Part shown: piece by piece, positions 13,004 through 21,146 of the stretch
Layout: each line of letters begins with the position of its first letter
Numbering within the stretch: position 1 is the stretch's first letter
Source of the DNA: Paraburkholderia dioscoreae
Lineage (GTDB): Bacteria; Pseudomonadota; Gammaproteobacteria; Burkholderiales; Burkholderiaceae
DNA length: 64,000 nucleotides
Reading direction: 5' to 3'
NCBI RefSeq assembly: GCF_902459535.1
Contig: NZ_LR699553.1
Coordinates: 3,968,001-4,032,000 of the forward strand
Position numbers and translations under genes: made by a program
Notes under the pieces: model-generated
The model's input: the letters and a program-made list of their open reading frames with translations, nothing else
What the model was told of the DNA's origin: nothing
The model's database searches: none

Positions 13004-13290
13004 GGTGATCTTCTATTCGATTGAAAATCCCAATCGGGACTTTTTATTCCATAGCGCGAAGTATACTCCAATACCCTAAAGAGCGTCTTTGCGCGGAACG
13101 TATCAATCTGTTTCGCTGCATTACCCTTGGGCGCCCATCAGGGGAAGCGTGACGGGCCGATGTCCCGGAACGGAGGCGTTTCCGGTCATCGGCCCGCGTA
13201 ACGGCCTGTCACAAAAGCGTCTTATCGACCGTTGCCCTGGCACAACGCGCAAAGCGTATGCCCAAGGTGAAGGCCGCGACGCCAACGTGC
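13004..13290. other. Intergenic region and leader upstream of lpxC
   Basis: 287 bp. It holds the hairpin at 13153-13196 and a small TCCC-GATT-GGGA hairpin followed by TTTTC on the - strand at about 13030-13041, just before lpxC. A short + strand open frame here lacks conservation features. A promoter for lpxC is likely, but no clear -35/-10 pair was found. Confidence 0.4.
13153..13196. repeat. Large interrupted inverted repeat between prx and lpxC
   Basis: CGGGCCGATG (13153-13162) pairs perfectly with CATCGGCCCG (13187-13196), and inside it CCGGAA (13165-13170) pairs with TTCCGG (13180-13185) across a 9-base loop. That is about 16 bp of stem with a small asymmetric bulge. There is no T-run on either strand, so it is not a standard intrinsic terminator. 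Confidence 0.7.
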
Positions 13291-13794
13291 TTAGCTCAAC
13301 GTGGCGAGAATACTCCCTGCATCGCTGACTTCGAATTTGCCGGCAGCCTCGACGTTCAACGTCTTGACCACGCCGTCGTCGACCACCATCGCGTAGCGCT
13401 GGGAACGGATTCCCATGCCGCGCGCCGACAAATCCTGCTCGAGACCGAGCGCCCGCGTGAAAGCCGCACTACCGTCCGCCATCATGCGCACCTTGCCCGA
13501 GGCGTGCTGATCGCGTCCCCACGCGCCCATTACGAACGCGTCGTTGACGGACACGCACCAGATTTCGTCGATGCCGAGAGCGCGCAACTGCTCGGCATGC
13601 TCGACATAACCCGGTACATGTTTGGCTGAACAGGTCGGCGTGAACGCGCCCGGCAATCCGAAGATCACCACGCGCTTGCCCGCCGTCTGCTCGCGCACGT
13701 CGAAGCTGTTAGGCCCGATCGTGCAGCCCGGCCGCTCGTCTTCGATCAACTCGAAGAGCGTTGCGTCGGGCAGCTTGTCACCTGCCTGAATCAT
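13291..13794 (-). CDS. Peroxiredoxin (Prx5 / thiol-dependent peroxidase)
   Basis: A 167-residue peroxiredoxin of the Prx5 group. The peroxidatic Cys55 lies in the motif PGAFTPTCSAKHVPGYVEHAEQL, preceded by VVIFGLPG. VWCVSVNDAFVMGAWGRDQ and the GLEQDLSARGMGIRSQRYAMVVDDGVV stretch are also typical of the group. It would reduce peroxides with thioredoxin or glutathione. It sits between ftsZ and lpxC on the same strand, an arrangement seen in Burkholderiales, and probably has no direct division role. Confidence 0.88.
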   Translation of the reverse strand: MIQAGDKLPDATLFELIEDERPGCTIGPNSFDVREQTAGKRVVIFGLPGAFTPTCSAKHVPGYVEHAEQLRALGIDEIWCVSVNDAFVMGAWGRDQHASGKVRMMADGSAAFTRALGLEQDLSARGMGIRSQRYAMVVDDGVVKTLNVEAAGKFEVSDAGSILATLS

Positions 13795-14046
13795 GCTCAG
13801 TCCTTTGCATCGATGCGAAGCACGCTCGCACGTCGTCGTGTCGCAGTGAAAAATCCGGCGTGAACCCCACTACACGCTCCGCCGTCCGGCGACAGTCGCC
13901 CACTCCGCTTCGCGAATCCGAAGAGGGCAGTCGTCCTTGTCGCGAATCCTTAAAGATACGCGACTTGTTCGCCGTTCACCCGCCACGCTCGTGCATTCGT
14001 CCGCCAGCGCCTGAATCGGCGCGGCAACGAAAGCCTGCCCGTGCGC

Positions 14047-15243
14047 TCAGTCCGCCTGCTTGCGCAGGAATGCCGGAATGTCGTACGTATCGACGCCCTT
14101 TTCCTGCAGCGCCTGTACGTGCGAAGCGGCCGTATCGCGCGACGTGCGCCACACTGCCGGCGTATCCAGCGCACCGTAGTCGGCGGTGCTGGCGTGCGAC
14201 GTTTGCGGTGCATAAGCAGCGTGTGCGTTGATCGGCTGGTTGTCGGTGCCGGTGCGCAGCAGCGTCATCGGTGCCGATTGCTGCTTCTTCGCCGCACGGC
14301 CCAGACCCGTTGCCACGACCGTCACGCGCAGCGCGTCGCCCATTGCATCGTCGTACACCGCGCCGAAAATCACGGTGGCATCTTCCGCAGCATAGCTCTT
14401 GATGGTGTTCATCACTTCGCGCGTTTCCGACAGACGCAGCGAACGGCTCGACGTGATGTTGACCAGCACGCCACGCGCACCCGACAGGTCCACACCTTCC
14501 AGCAGCGGGCTGGCGACAGCCTGCTCGGCGGCCAGACGCGCGCGATCGACACCGGCAACCGTCGCCGTGCCCATCATCGCCTTGCCCTGCTCGCCCATCA
14601 CCGTCTTCACGTCTTCGAAGTCGACGTTCACCAGACCGTCGACGTTGATGATTTCCGCGATGCCGGCAACTGCGTTGTTCAGAACGTCGTCTGCGCACTG
14701 GAAGCACTTGTCCATCTCGGCGTCATCGCCCATCACCTCGAACAGCTTGTCGTTCAGGACGACGATCAGCGAGTCGACGTGATCCTCCAGTTGCTGCGAA
14801 CCGGCTTCCGCGACGCGCATGCGCTTGCCGCCTTCGAATTCGAACGGCTTGCTGACGACGCCAACGGTCAGAATCCCCATTTCCTTGGCGATCTGCGCGA
14901 CCACGGGTGCTGCGCCCGTGCCCGTGCCGCCGCCCATGCCGGCCGTGATGAAGACCATGTGCGCGCCGCGCAGTGCGTCGGCGATGCGCTCACGGGCTTC
15001 TTCCGCCGCGGCGCGGCCCATTTCCGGCTTCGCGCCGGCGCCCAGACCCGTGTTGCCGAGCTGGATCACCGCGGAGGCGCGCGAACGCGACAGCGCCTGC
15101 GCGTCCGTGTTCATCACGATGAAGTCGACGCCTTGCACGCCTTTGTTGATCATGTGCTGAACGGCATTGCCGCCAGCGCCACCTACTCCGATCACCTTGA
15201 TGATGGTGCCGTTCGTTTCGGTTTCCAGCATTTGGAAATCCAT
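14047..15243 (-). CDS. ftsZ: Cell division GTPase FtsZ
   Basis: Tubulin-like GTPase that forms the division ring. The tubulin signature GGGTGTGAA begins at residue 104, and NTDAQAL is present near the N-terminus. The C-terminal tail ends with DIPAFLRKQAD, the conserved peptide bound by FtsA, ZipA and ZapD. The start at 15243 (MDFQMLETETNGTIIKVIGVGG) is supported by a GGAGG seven bases upstream and gives 398 residues. The frame remains open further upstream but without a ribosome site. ftsA lies 150 bp upstream. Confidence 0.98.
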   Translation of the reverse strand: MDFQMLETETNGTIIKVIGVGGAGGNAVQHMINKGVQGVDFIVMNTDAQALSRSRASAVIQLGNTGLGAGAKPEMGRAAAEEARERIADALRGAHMVFITAGMGGGTGTGAAPVVAQIAKEMGILTVGVVSKPFEFEGGKRMRVAEAGSQQLEDHVDSLIVVLNDKLFEVMGDDAEMDKCFQCADDVLNNAVAGIAEIINVDGLVNVDFEDVKTVMGEQGKAMMGTATVAGVDRARLAAEQAVASPLLEGVDLSGARGVLVNITSSRSLRLSETREVMNTIKSYAAEDATVIFGAVYDDAMGDALRVTVVATGLGRAAKKQQSAPMTLLRTGTDNQPINAHAAYAPQTSHASTADYGALDTPAVWRTSRDTAASHVQALQEKGVDTYDIPAFLRKQAD

Positions 15244-15393
15244 GATGCCTCCGTCAAGATAAAAAATTACAGCCACTCGGCCGTTATTCGGCGGGAGATC
15301 GGGCAACCTCCTGTCGCGCGCCGGCCGCCGGCACCAGCGCGTATTCCTACAACCCGTTCGAAACCTGTTCTGTGCAGCGATACAGCGAATGCG

Positions 15394-16626
15394 TTAGAAG
15401 TTGCCGAGGAACCAGTCCTTCATGCGGGTGAAGACCTGTCCCATGGAGCCCGACTGCACGGCGACCTTGCGGCCGCGCATGCGTTGCGAGCGTCCTTCGA
15501 CGAGCAGGCCCATCGCCGTCGAGTAGCGCGGATTGCGCACTACATCGGCGAGACCGCCCGCGTATTCCGGCACGCCGATTCGCACCGGCTTCAGGAAAAT
15601 GTCCTCACCCAGTTCGACCATGCCGAGCATCATCGACGCGCCGCCGGTCAGCACCACGCCGGAGCTGAGCAGTTCCTCGTAACCCGACTCGCGCACCACC
15701 TGCTGCACGAGCGAAAACAGTTCTTCGACGCGCGGCTCGACCACCGCCGCCAGCGCCTGGCGCGACAGCGTGCGTGGACCGCGTTCGCCGAGACCCGGCA
15801 CTTCGATCATTTCGTCCGGATCGGCGAGCGCCTGCTTGGCGATGCCGTAATCCACCTTGATGTCTTCCGCGTCCGGCGTCGGCGTGCGCAGTGCCATCGC
15901 GATGTCGCTGGTGATCTGATCGCCGGCGATCGGAATCACCGCCGTATGACGAATCGCGCCTTCGCTGAAAATCGCGATGTCCGTCGTGCCACCGCCGATA
16001 TCGACCAGCACCACGCCGAGTTCTTTTTCGTCTTCCGTCAGCACCGCGAGCGACGACGCAAGCGGTTGCAGAATCAGATCGTTCACTTCGAGCCCGCAGC
16101 GGCGCACGCACTTCACGATGTTCTGCGCCGCGCTCACCGCGCCGGTGACGATATGCACCTTCACTTCGAGGCGAATGCCGCTCATGCCGATCGGCTCGCG
16201 CACATCCTCCTGCCCGTCGATGATGAATTCCTGCGTCAGGATATGCAGCACCTGCTGATCGGTCGGGATGTTGATCGCCTTCGCCGTTTCGATCACGCGC
16301 GCCACGTCCGTCTGCGTGACTTCCTTCTCCTTGATCGCCACCATGCCGCTGGAATTGAAGCTGCGGATATGGCTGCCGGCAATCCCGGTAAATACGTTCG
16401 TGATCTTGCAGTCGGCCATCAGCTCGGCTTCTTCGAGCGCGCGCTGAATGGACTGCACAGTGGCTTCGATGTTCACCACCACGCCTTTCTTGAGCCCCTT
16501 CGATTCGCTCTGGCCGAGGCCGATCACCTCGTAGTGACCTTCGCCCTTCAACTCGGCGACGATGGCCACGACCTTCGACGTCCCGATGTCGAGGGCGACC
16601 AGCAGATCTTTATAGTCTTTACTCAT
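15394..16626 (-). CDS. ftsA: Cell division protein FtsA
   Basis: Actin-like ATPase that tethers FtsZ to the membrane. The 410-residue product shows the phosphate-1 motif VALDIGTSKVVAIVAE, the phosphate-2 motif VLVDIGGGTTDIAIF, and the adenosine motif VLTGGASMMLGM. The C-terminus (VFTRMKDWFLGNF) is the amphipathic membrane-targeting helix. ftsQ lies 27 bp upstream on the same strand. Confidence 0.97.
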   Translation of the reverse strand: MSKDYKDLLVALDIGTSKVVAIVAELKGEGHYEVIGLGQSESKGLKKGVVVNIEATVQSIQRALEEAELMADCKITNVFTGIAGSHIRSFNSSGMVAIKEKEVTQTDVARVIETAKAINIPTDQQVLHILTQEFIIDGQEDVREPIGMSGIRLEVKVHIVTGAVSAAQNIVKCVRRCGLEVNDLILQPLASSLAVLTEDEKELGVVLVDIGGGTTDIAIFSEGAIRHTAVIPIAGDQITSDIAMALRTPTPDAEDIKVDYGIAKQALADPDEMIEVPGLGERGPRTLSRQALAAVVEPRVEELFSLVQQVVRESGYEELLSSGVVLTGGASMMLGMVELGEDIFLKPVRIGVPEYAGGLADVVRNPRYSTAMGLLVEGRSQRMRGRKVAVQSGSMGQVFTRMKDWFLGNF

Positions 16627-16653
16627 AGCGTGCTCATTGCGTGTGATGTCCGT

Positions 16654-17406
16654 TTACTTCTTGCCCTTGTCGGGTTCGGTGATAAAGCGCATCCCTGCCG
16701 CGCGAATCGCGAAACCGTTCGGATAGCGCAAGTCCGCATACTCGATATCCTTTCCCCAACGTTGCGTCACCGCGCTCCACGCCGCGCTCAGGCGGCGGCT
16801 CCGATCGAGCAGCGTGTCCTGATTGCGCTCGCGCCCAAGTTCCACCTGCGTGCCGTTCGAGAGCTTCACCGTCCACGCGTAGCGCGGCGACAGCGTCACT
16901 TCTTCAGGCGTCGCGCCCAACGGCGCAAACCATTTCTGGAAGTCGTGATAACGCGCGACCACCTCTTTTGCCGTGCCGTCCGGACCGTCGAACGCGGGCA
17001 GATCCTCCTCGAGCTCGCCCTGATTCGCGGTAAACAACTCGCCGTCGACGCTCACCAACTGATCGCTGCCCCACGTCCCCAGCGGTTTGTACTCTTCGAG
17101 CGTGACAGCCAGCGCGTTCGGCCAGACACGCCGCACGCTCGCATGACGCACCCACGGCATCTGCTCGAACGCCTGACGCGCCAGGTCGAGATCCACCGTA
17201 AAAAAGTTGCCCTTCAACCGGCCTACTACACCCGCGCGCACCGTCGGCGAATTGATGTGCTCGGTGTCGCCGTCGATCTGGATTTCGCGCAGCGCGAAAT
17301 TCGGGCGCTGGATCAGCCAGTAACCGCCTGCCGCCAGCAGCACGAGCACCAGCAACACATGCAATGCGTTGGCGGCGAAATTGAGCTGGCGAACGTTGTT
17401 CCACAT
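16654..17406 (-). CDS. ftsQ: Cell division protein FtsQ
   Basis: Bitopic divisome protein of 250 residues. A short cytoplasmic N-terminus is followed by one membrane segment (ALHVLLVLVLLAAGGYWLI), the POTRA-type segment (FALREIQIDGDTEHINSPTVRAGVVGRLKGNFFTVDL) and the FtsQ beta domain ending near LRYPNGFAIRAAGM. It forms a complex with FtsB and FtsL. It follows ddl by 24 bp in the dcw order. Confidence 0.95.
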   Translation of the reverse strand: MWNNVRQLNFAANALHVLLVLVLLAAGGYWLIQRPNFALREIQIDGDTEHINSPTVRAGVVGRLKGNFFTVDLDLARQAFEQMPWVRHASVRRVWPNALAVTLEEYKPLGTWGSDQLVSVDGELFTANQGELEEDLPAFDGPDGTAKEVVARYHDFQKWFAPLGATPEEVTLSPRYAWTVKLSNGTQVELGRERNQDTLLDRSRRLSAAWSAVTQRWGKDIEYADLRYPNGFAIRAAGMRFITEPDKGKK

Positions 17407-17430
17407 GGTGTTGCTTTCGGGTCGCCCCGG

Positions 17431-18372
17431 TTAGTCCTTAAGCGTCAGCGCCAGCACGGCGACAACGAGTTCCTGATAGCTGATGCCCACCGCGCGCGCC
17501 GCTTTCGGCGGCAGCGAGTGATCGGTCATGCCAGGCGCTGTGTTCACTTCGAGGAAATACGGGTTGCCATCGGCGTCGAGCATGAAATCCGCGCGACCCC
17601 AGTCGGTGCAACCGAGCACGTCGAAGGCACGGCGCGCCAGCACTTTCAGACGCGCTTCCTCGTCCGCCGCCAGACCGCACGGGATCAGATACTGGGTATC
17701 GTTCGCAATGTACTTCGCGTGATAGTCGTAAAACTCGCCGGCCGGCACGATGCGGATCACCGGCAGATCGAGATTGCCGGCGATGCATGCGGTGTATTCG
17801 CCGCCGCCTTCAATGCTCTTTTCGACCACCACGATCCTGTCGAACTTGACCGCCTCGATCAGCGCGGCGGGCAGTGCGTCGGCGCTCTTCACCTTGATCA
17901 CCGCGACGCTCGACCCTTCGCTCGCCGGCTTCACGAAGAGCGGCAAACCGAGCTTCGCGACGATGTCTTTGGCGCGCGCTTCGTAGTCGTCGCCACGCAG
18001 CACCGTTTCGAACGGCGGCGTCGGAACGCCGAGTTGCTGCCACACGAGCTTGGTGCGGAACTTGTCCAGACCGAGCGCCGAGCCGAGCACGCCGCTGCCC
18101 GTGTAGCGGATGCCGTAAAAGTCGAGCGCGCCCTGGATCTGGCCGTTCTCGCCATAGCCGCCATGCAGCGCATTGAACGCGCGCACGAAACCCTCTTCCT
18201 TCAATGCGGCGAGCGGACGCTCGGCCGGATCGAACGGATGCGCGTCGATGCCGGCGTCGCGCAGACCTTGCAGCACGAGACGCCCGGAATTGAGCGACAC
18301 CTCGCGCTCGGCGGAGTTGCCGCCGAGCAGCACTGCCACCTTGCCGAATTGTTTGGGGTCGATACTGCTCAT
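17431..18372 (-). CDS. ddl: D-alanine--D-alanine ligase
   Basis: ATP-grasp enzyme that joins two D-Ala for peptidoglycan. Signatures are VAVLLGGNSAEREVSLNSG, ALHGGYGENGQIQGALDFYGIRYTGSGVLGSA, FVKPASEGSSVAVIKV, and the C-terminal FLEVNTAPGMTDHSL. The ATG at 18372 (MSSIDPKQFGKVAVL) gives 313 residues, the usual length. A GTG at 18381 overlaps the murC stop as GTGA and would add three residues; it is the alternative start. Cotranscribed with murC and ftsQ. Confidence 0.95.
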   Translation of the reverse strand: MSSIDPKQFGKVAVLLGGNSAEREVSLNSGRLVLQGLRDAGIDAHPFDPAERPLAALKEEGFVRAFNALHGGYGENGQIQGALDFYGIRYTGSGVLGSALGLDKFRTKLVWQQLGVPTPPFETVLRGDDYEARAKDIVAKLGLPLFVKPASEGSSVAVIKVKSADALPAALIEAVKFDRIVVVEKSIEGGGEYTACIAGNLDLPVIRIVPAGEFYDYHAKYIANDTQYLIPCGLAADEEARLKVLARRAFDVLGCTDWGRADFMLDADGNPYFLEVNTAPGMTDHSLPPKAARAVGISYQELVVAVLALTLKD

Positions 18373-18377
18373 CTCAC

Positions 18378-19781
18378 TCACACCTTTGTTTCCTGCGCGA
18401 GGCGAGCCGGCACACCGCCGATCGAACCTGCGCCCATCGTGATCACCACATCGCCGTCGCGCACTATCGCCGAGAGCGCGTCCGGCACTTCATCCACCGT
18501 ATCGACAAACACCGGTTCGACCTTGCCCGCCACCCGCAGCGCACGCGCGAGAGCACGGCCGTCCGCGGCGACGATCGGCGACTCGCCAGCTGAATAGACT
18601 TCGGTCAGCACAAGCGCGTCGACGGTCGACAGCACTTTCACAAAATCTTCGAAGCAGTCACGCGTACGTGTGAAGCGGTGCGGCTGGAAGGCCAGCACCA
18701 GACGCCGGCCCGGAAATGCGCCGCGCGCCGCCGCCACCGTGGCCGCCATTTCGACCGGGTGATGACCGTAGTCGTCGACCAGTGTGTACGCGCCGTTCGT
18801 CTTGCCTTCGCTAGACACCGGCACCTCGCCGTAACGCTGGAAGCGTCGGCCCACGCCGTTGAAATCCGCCAGCGCTCGCTGGATATCGGCATCTTTCACT
18901 TCAAGTTCAGTCGCAATGGCAATGGCTGCCAAAGCGTTCTGCACGTTGTGCTCGCCGGGCAGGTTCAGCACGATGTCGAGCGGCGCCGCGTCTTCGCGCA
19001 TCGCCGTGAAATGCATCTTGCCGTCACGCGCCTGTACGTTCACCGCGCGCACTTGCGCATCCGGCGCGAAGCCGTAGCGGATGATCGGCTTCGACACGAA
19101 CGGCAGGATCTCCTTCACGTTCGGATCGTCGACGCACAGCACCGCGATACCGTAGAACGGCAGACGGTGCGTAAATTCGATGAACGCCTGCTTGAGCCGC
19201 GCGAAGTCGTGGCCGTAGGTGTCCATGTGATCGGCGTCGATGTTCGTGATGACTTCGATCACCGGGAACAGATTCAGGAACGACGCATCCGACTCGTCGG
19301 CTTCCGCGACGATGAAGTCGCCCGTACCGAGCCGCGCATTCGCGCCCGCGCTGATCAGCCGGCCGCCGATCACGAAGGTCGGGTCGAGTCCACCGGCCGC
19401 GAGCACGCTCGCCACCAGCGAGGTAGTCGTGGTCTTGCCATGCGTGCCGGCAATCGCGATGCCCTGCTTCAGGCGCATCAGTTCCGCGAGCATCACCGCG
19501 CGCGGCACGATCGGAATGCGGCGATGACGCGCGGCCAGCACTTCCGGATTGTCGCTACGCACGGCGGTAGAGACGACCACCGCGTTCGCGCCTTCGATGT
19601 TCTCCGCCGCGTGACCGATCGCGATCCGCGCGCCGAGTGCGGCGAGGCGATCGGTAATCGCGTTGCTCGTCAGATCCGAGCCGCTCACCTGATAGCCGAG
19701 GTTGACCAGCACCTCTGCGATGCCGCTCATGCCGACCCCGCCGATGCCGACAAAGTGAATGTGTTTGACGATGTGTTTCAT
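18378..19781 (-). CDS. murC: UDP-N-acetylmuramate--L-alanine ligase
   Basis: First amino-acid ligase of the peptidoglycan stem peptide. The 467-residue product starts at 19781 (MKHIVKHIHFVGIGGVGMSGIAEVL), with the dinucleotide-type glycine motif, then GIAIAGTHGKTTTTSLVASVL (ATP P-loop), EADESDASFL and PGEHNVQNALAAIAIA. The start ATG overlaps the murG stop as ATGA. Cytoplasmic. Confidence 0.97.
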   Translation of the reverse strand: MKHIVKHIHFVGIGGVGMSGIAEVLVNLGYQVSGSDLTSNAITDRLAALGARIAIGHAAENIEGANAVVVSTAVRSDNPEVLAARHRRIPIVPRAVMLAELMRLKQGIAIAGTHGKTTTTSLVASVLAAGGLDPTFVIGGRLISAGANARLGTGDFIVAEADESDASFLNLFPVIEVITNIDADHMDTYGHDFARLKQAFIEFTHRLPFYGIAVLCVDDPNVKEILPFVSKPIIRYGFAPDAQVRAVNVQARDGKMHFTAMREDAAPLDIVLNLPGEHNVQNALAAIAIATELEVKDADIQRALADFNGVGRRFQRYGEVPVSSEGKTNGAYTLVDDYGHHPVEMAATVAAARGAFPGRRLVLAFQPHRFTRTRDCFEDFVKVLSTVDALVLTEVYSAGESPIVAADGRALARALRVAGKVEPVFVDTVDEVPDALSAIVRDGDVVITMGAGSIGGVPARLAQETKV

Positions 19782-20896
19782 TGCTTTCCTTCTGGGCTCG
19801 CGCCCGAAATCGAACCCGCCACGGTCGCGCAAATCTGCGCGACCTGCTCCGTGGCGTCGGGTTTCGCGAGCGAGCGCGAACGCTCCGCCATCTCCGCGAG
19901 GGTTGCTCGCGTCTGGCTGCGCAACCAGTCGGCGAGGGTTTCCGCCGACAGGTCGCGTTGCTGCACGACCAGCGCCGCGCCGTTGTCGGCGAGGAACGCT
20001 GCATTAGTGGTTTGATGATCGTCTACTGCATACGGGAACGGCACGAAAAGCGCCGCCACGCCTACTGCCGAAATCTCGGAAACCGTCATCGCGCCGGACC
20101 GGCAGATCACCAGGTCCGCGTTCGCGTAGGCGCTCGTCATGTCGTCGATGAACGGCACGAGTTCGACATCAGCGCCTGCTTGCAAACCGGCTGCCGCGTA
20201 GTTCTCGCGCAGCGCTTCAATGTGCTTCGCGCCCGCCTGATGCACGATGCGCGGCCGTTCGTTCGGCGCCAGCAAAGCCACCGCGCGCGGCACGACTTCA
20301 TTCAATGCCGCCGCGCCCAGACTGCCGCCCACCACCAGCACGTTCAACGGACCGCTGCGCTGCGCGTAGCGTGCTTTGGGTGCAATTGCGCCCGCAAGTT
20401 CCGCACGAATCGGATTTCCCGTCCATTCGCCGTGCGGCAGTGCATTCGGGAACGCAACCAGCACGCGTTTAGCGACTTTCGCGAGCACCTTGTTCGCGAG
20501 ACCGGCAATCGAATTCTGTTCATGCAGCACCAGCGGACGGCCGCTCAACGCGGTCATCAAACCGGCCGGAAACGTAATGTAGCCGCCCATGCCGAGCACC
20601 ACATCAGGCTTCACGCGGCGCAGCACGCTGAGGCTTTGCGTGCATGCGCGCAGCAGATTCAGCGGCAGCATCAGCTTGGTCTTCAGGCCTTTGCCGCGCA
20701 GGCCGCCAAAGCGCACGTATTCCATCGGGATGCCGTGCTTCGGCACCAGCGTCGCTTCCATGCCCGCGGGATTGCCGAGCCATACGACCTTCCAGCCCCA
20801 CGCCTGCATCAGATGAGCGACCGCGAGCCCCGGGAACACGTGTCCCCCGGTGCCACCGGCCATCACCATCAGCGTGCGTTGCTGCATGGGGGTCAT
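19778..20896 (-). CDS. murG: UDP-GlcNAc:undecaprenyl-PP-MurNAc-pentapeptide transferase
   Basis: Membrane-associated glycosyltransferase that converts lipid I to lipid II. The N-terminal GGTGGHVFPGLAVAHLM, the VLGMGGYITFPAG loop, LHEQNSIAGLANK and the C-terminal ICRSGAMTVSEIS donor-binding region are all present. At 372 residues it is full length. Two in-frame ATGs exist at 20896 (MTPMQQ) and 20887 (MQQRTL). The first 24 bases of this ORF are copied in the tandem repeat just upstream, so its ATGA start context recurs twice more before ftsW. Confidence 0.96.
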   Translation of the reverse strand: MTPMQQRTLMVMAGGTGGHVFPGLAVAHLMQAWGWKVVWLGNPAGMEATLVPKHGIPMEYVRFGGLRGKGLKTKLMLPLNLLRACTQSLSVLRRVKPDVVLGMGGYITFPAGLMTALSGRPLVLHEQNSIAGLANKVLAKVAKRVLVAFPNALPHGEWTGNPIRAELAGAIAPKARYAQRSGPLNVLVVGGSLGAAALNEVVPRAVALLAPNERPRIVHQAGAKHIEALRENYAAAGLQAGADVELVPFIDDMTSAYANADLVICRSGAMTVSEISAVGVAALFVPFPYAVDDHQTTNAAFLADNGAALVVQQRDLSAETLADWLRSQTRATLAEMAERSRSLAKPDATEQVAQICATVAGSISGASPEGKQ

Positions 20897-21021
20897 ACCT
20901 TCCCCCCACGCATCAGCATGGACGAAAACCCGTTTTGGCTTCGGCCGCTGCGCTTAACTTCGCGCGCCTTGCGCACGAAGTTAGCCTTCGCCGAAATCGT
21001 GCGCTGCTGCATGGGGGTCAT
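20893..21021 (-). CDS. Repeat-derived 42-codon ORF, copy 2 (proximal to murG)
   Basis: Encodes the same 42-residue peptide as the copy upstream, because the two repeat units look identical. It starts inside the ATGA that closes copy 1, and its own TGA overlaps the real murG ATG at 20896. Ribosomes re-initiating from ftsW could therefore pass through both ORFs into murG. No known domain. Confidence 0.35.
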   Translation of the reverse strand: MTPMQQRTISAKANFVRKAREVKRSGRSQNGFSSMLMRGGKV

Positions 21022-21146
21022 ACCTTCCCCCCACGCATCAGCATGGACGAAAACCCGTTTTGGCTTCGGCCGCTGCGCTTAACTTCGCGCGCCTTGCGCA
21101 CGAAGTTAGCCTTCGCCGAAATCGTGCGCTGCTGCATGGGGGTCAT
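21018..21146 (-). CDS. Repeat-derived 42-codon ORF, copy 1 (proximal to ftsW)
   Basis: The ATG overlaps the ftsW stop as ATGA, and the ORF ends in a TGA that overlaps the next ATG. The product begins MTPMQQRT (the murG N-terminus), continues through a very basic middle (KANFVRKAREVKRSGRS) and ends LMRGGKV (the FtsW C-terminus). It is a chimera created by the repeat. Translational coupling is structurally possible, but a function is unproven and it may be a neutral by-product. Confidence 0.35.
   Translation of the reverse strand: MTPMQQRTISAKANFVRKAREVKRSGRSQNGFSSMLMRGGKV

Noticed and set aside
13089..13328. 79-codon + strand open frame between lpxC and the peroxiredoxin gene
   Set aside because: It overlaps the hairpin and the 3' end of the peroxiredoxin gene, has no ribosome site, and is not protein-like.
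14041..18597. 1518-codon + strand open frame opposite ftsZ-ftsA-ftsQ-ddl
   Set aside because: It is the antisense shadow of four certain genes in GC-rich DNA. The translation is biased to Arg, His and Ala and lacks any domain.
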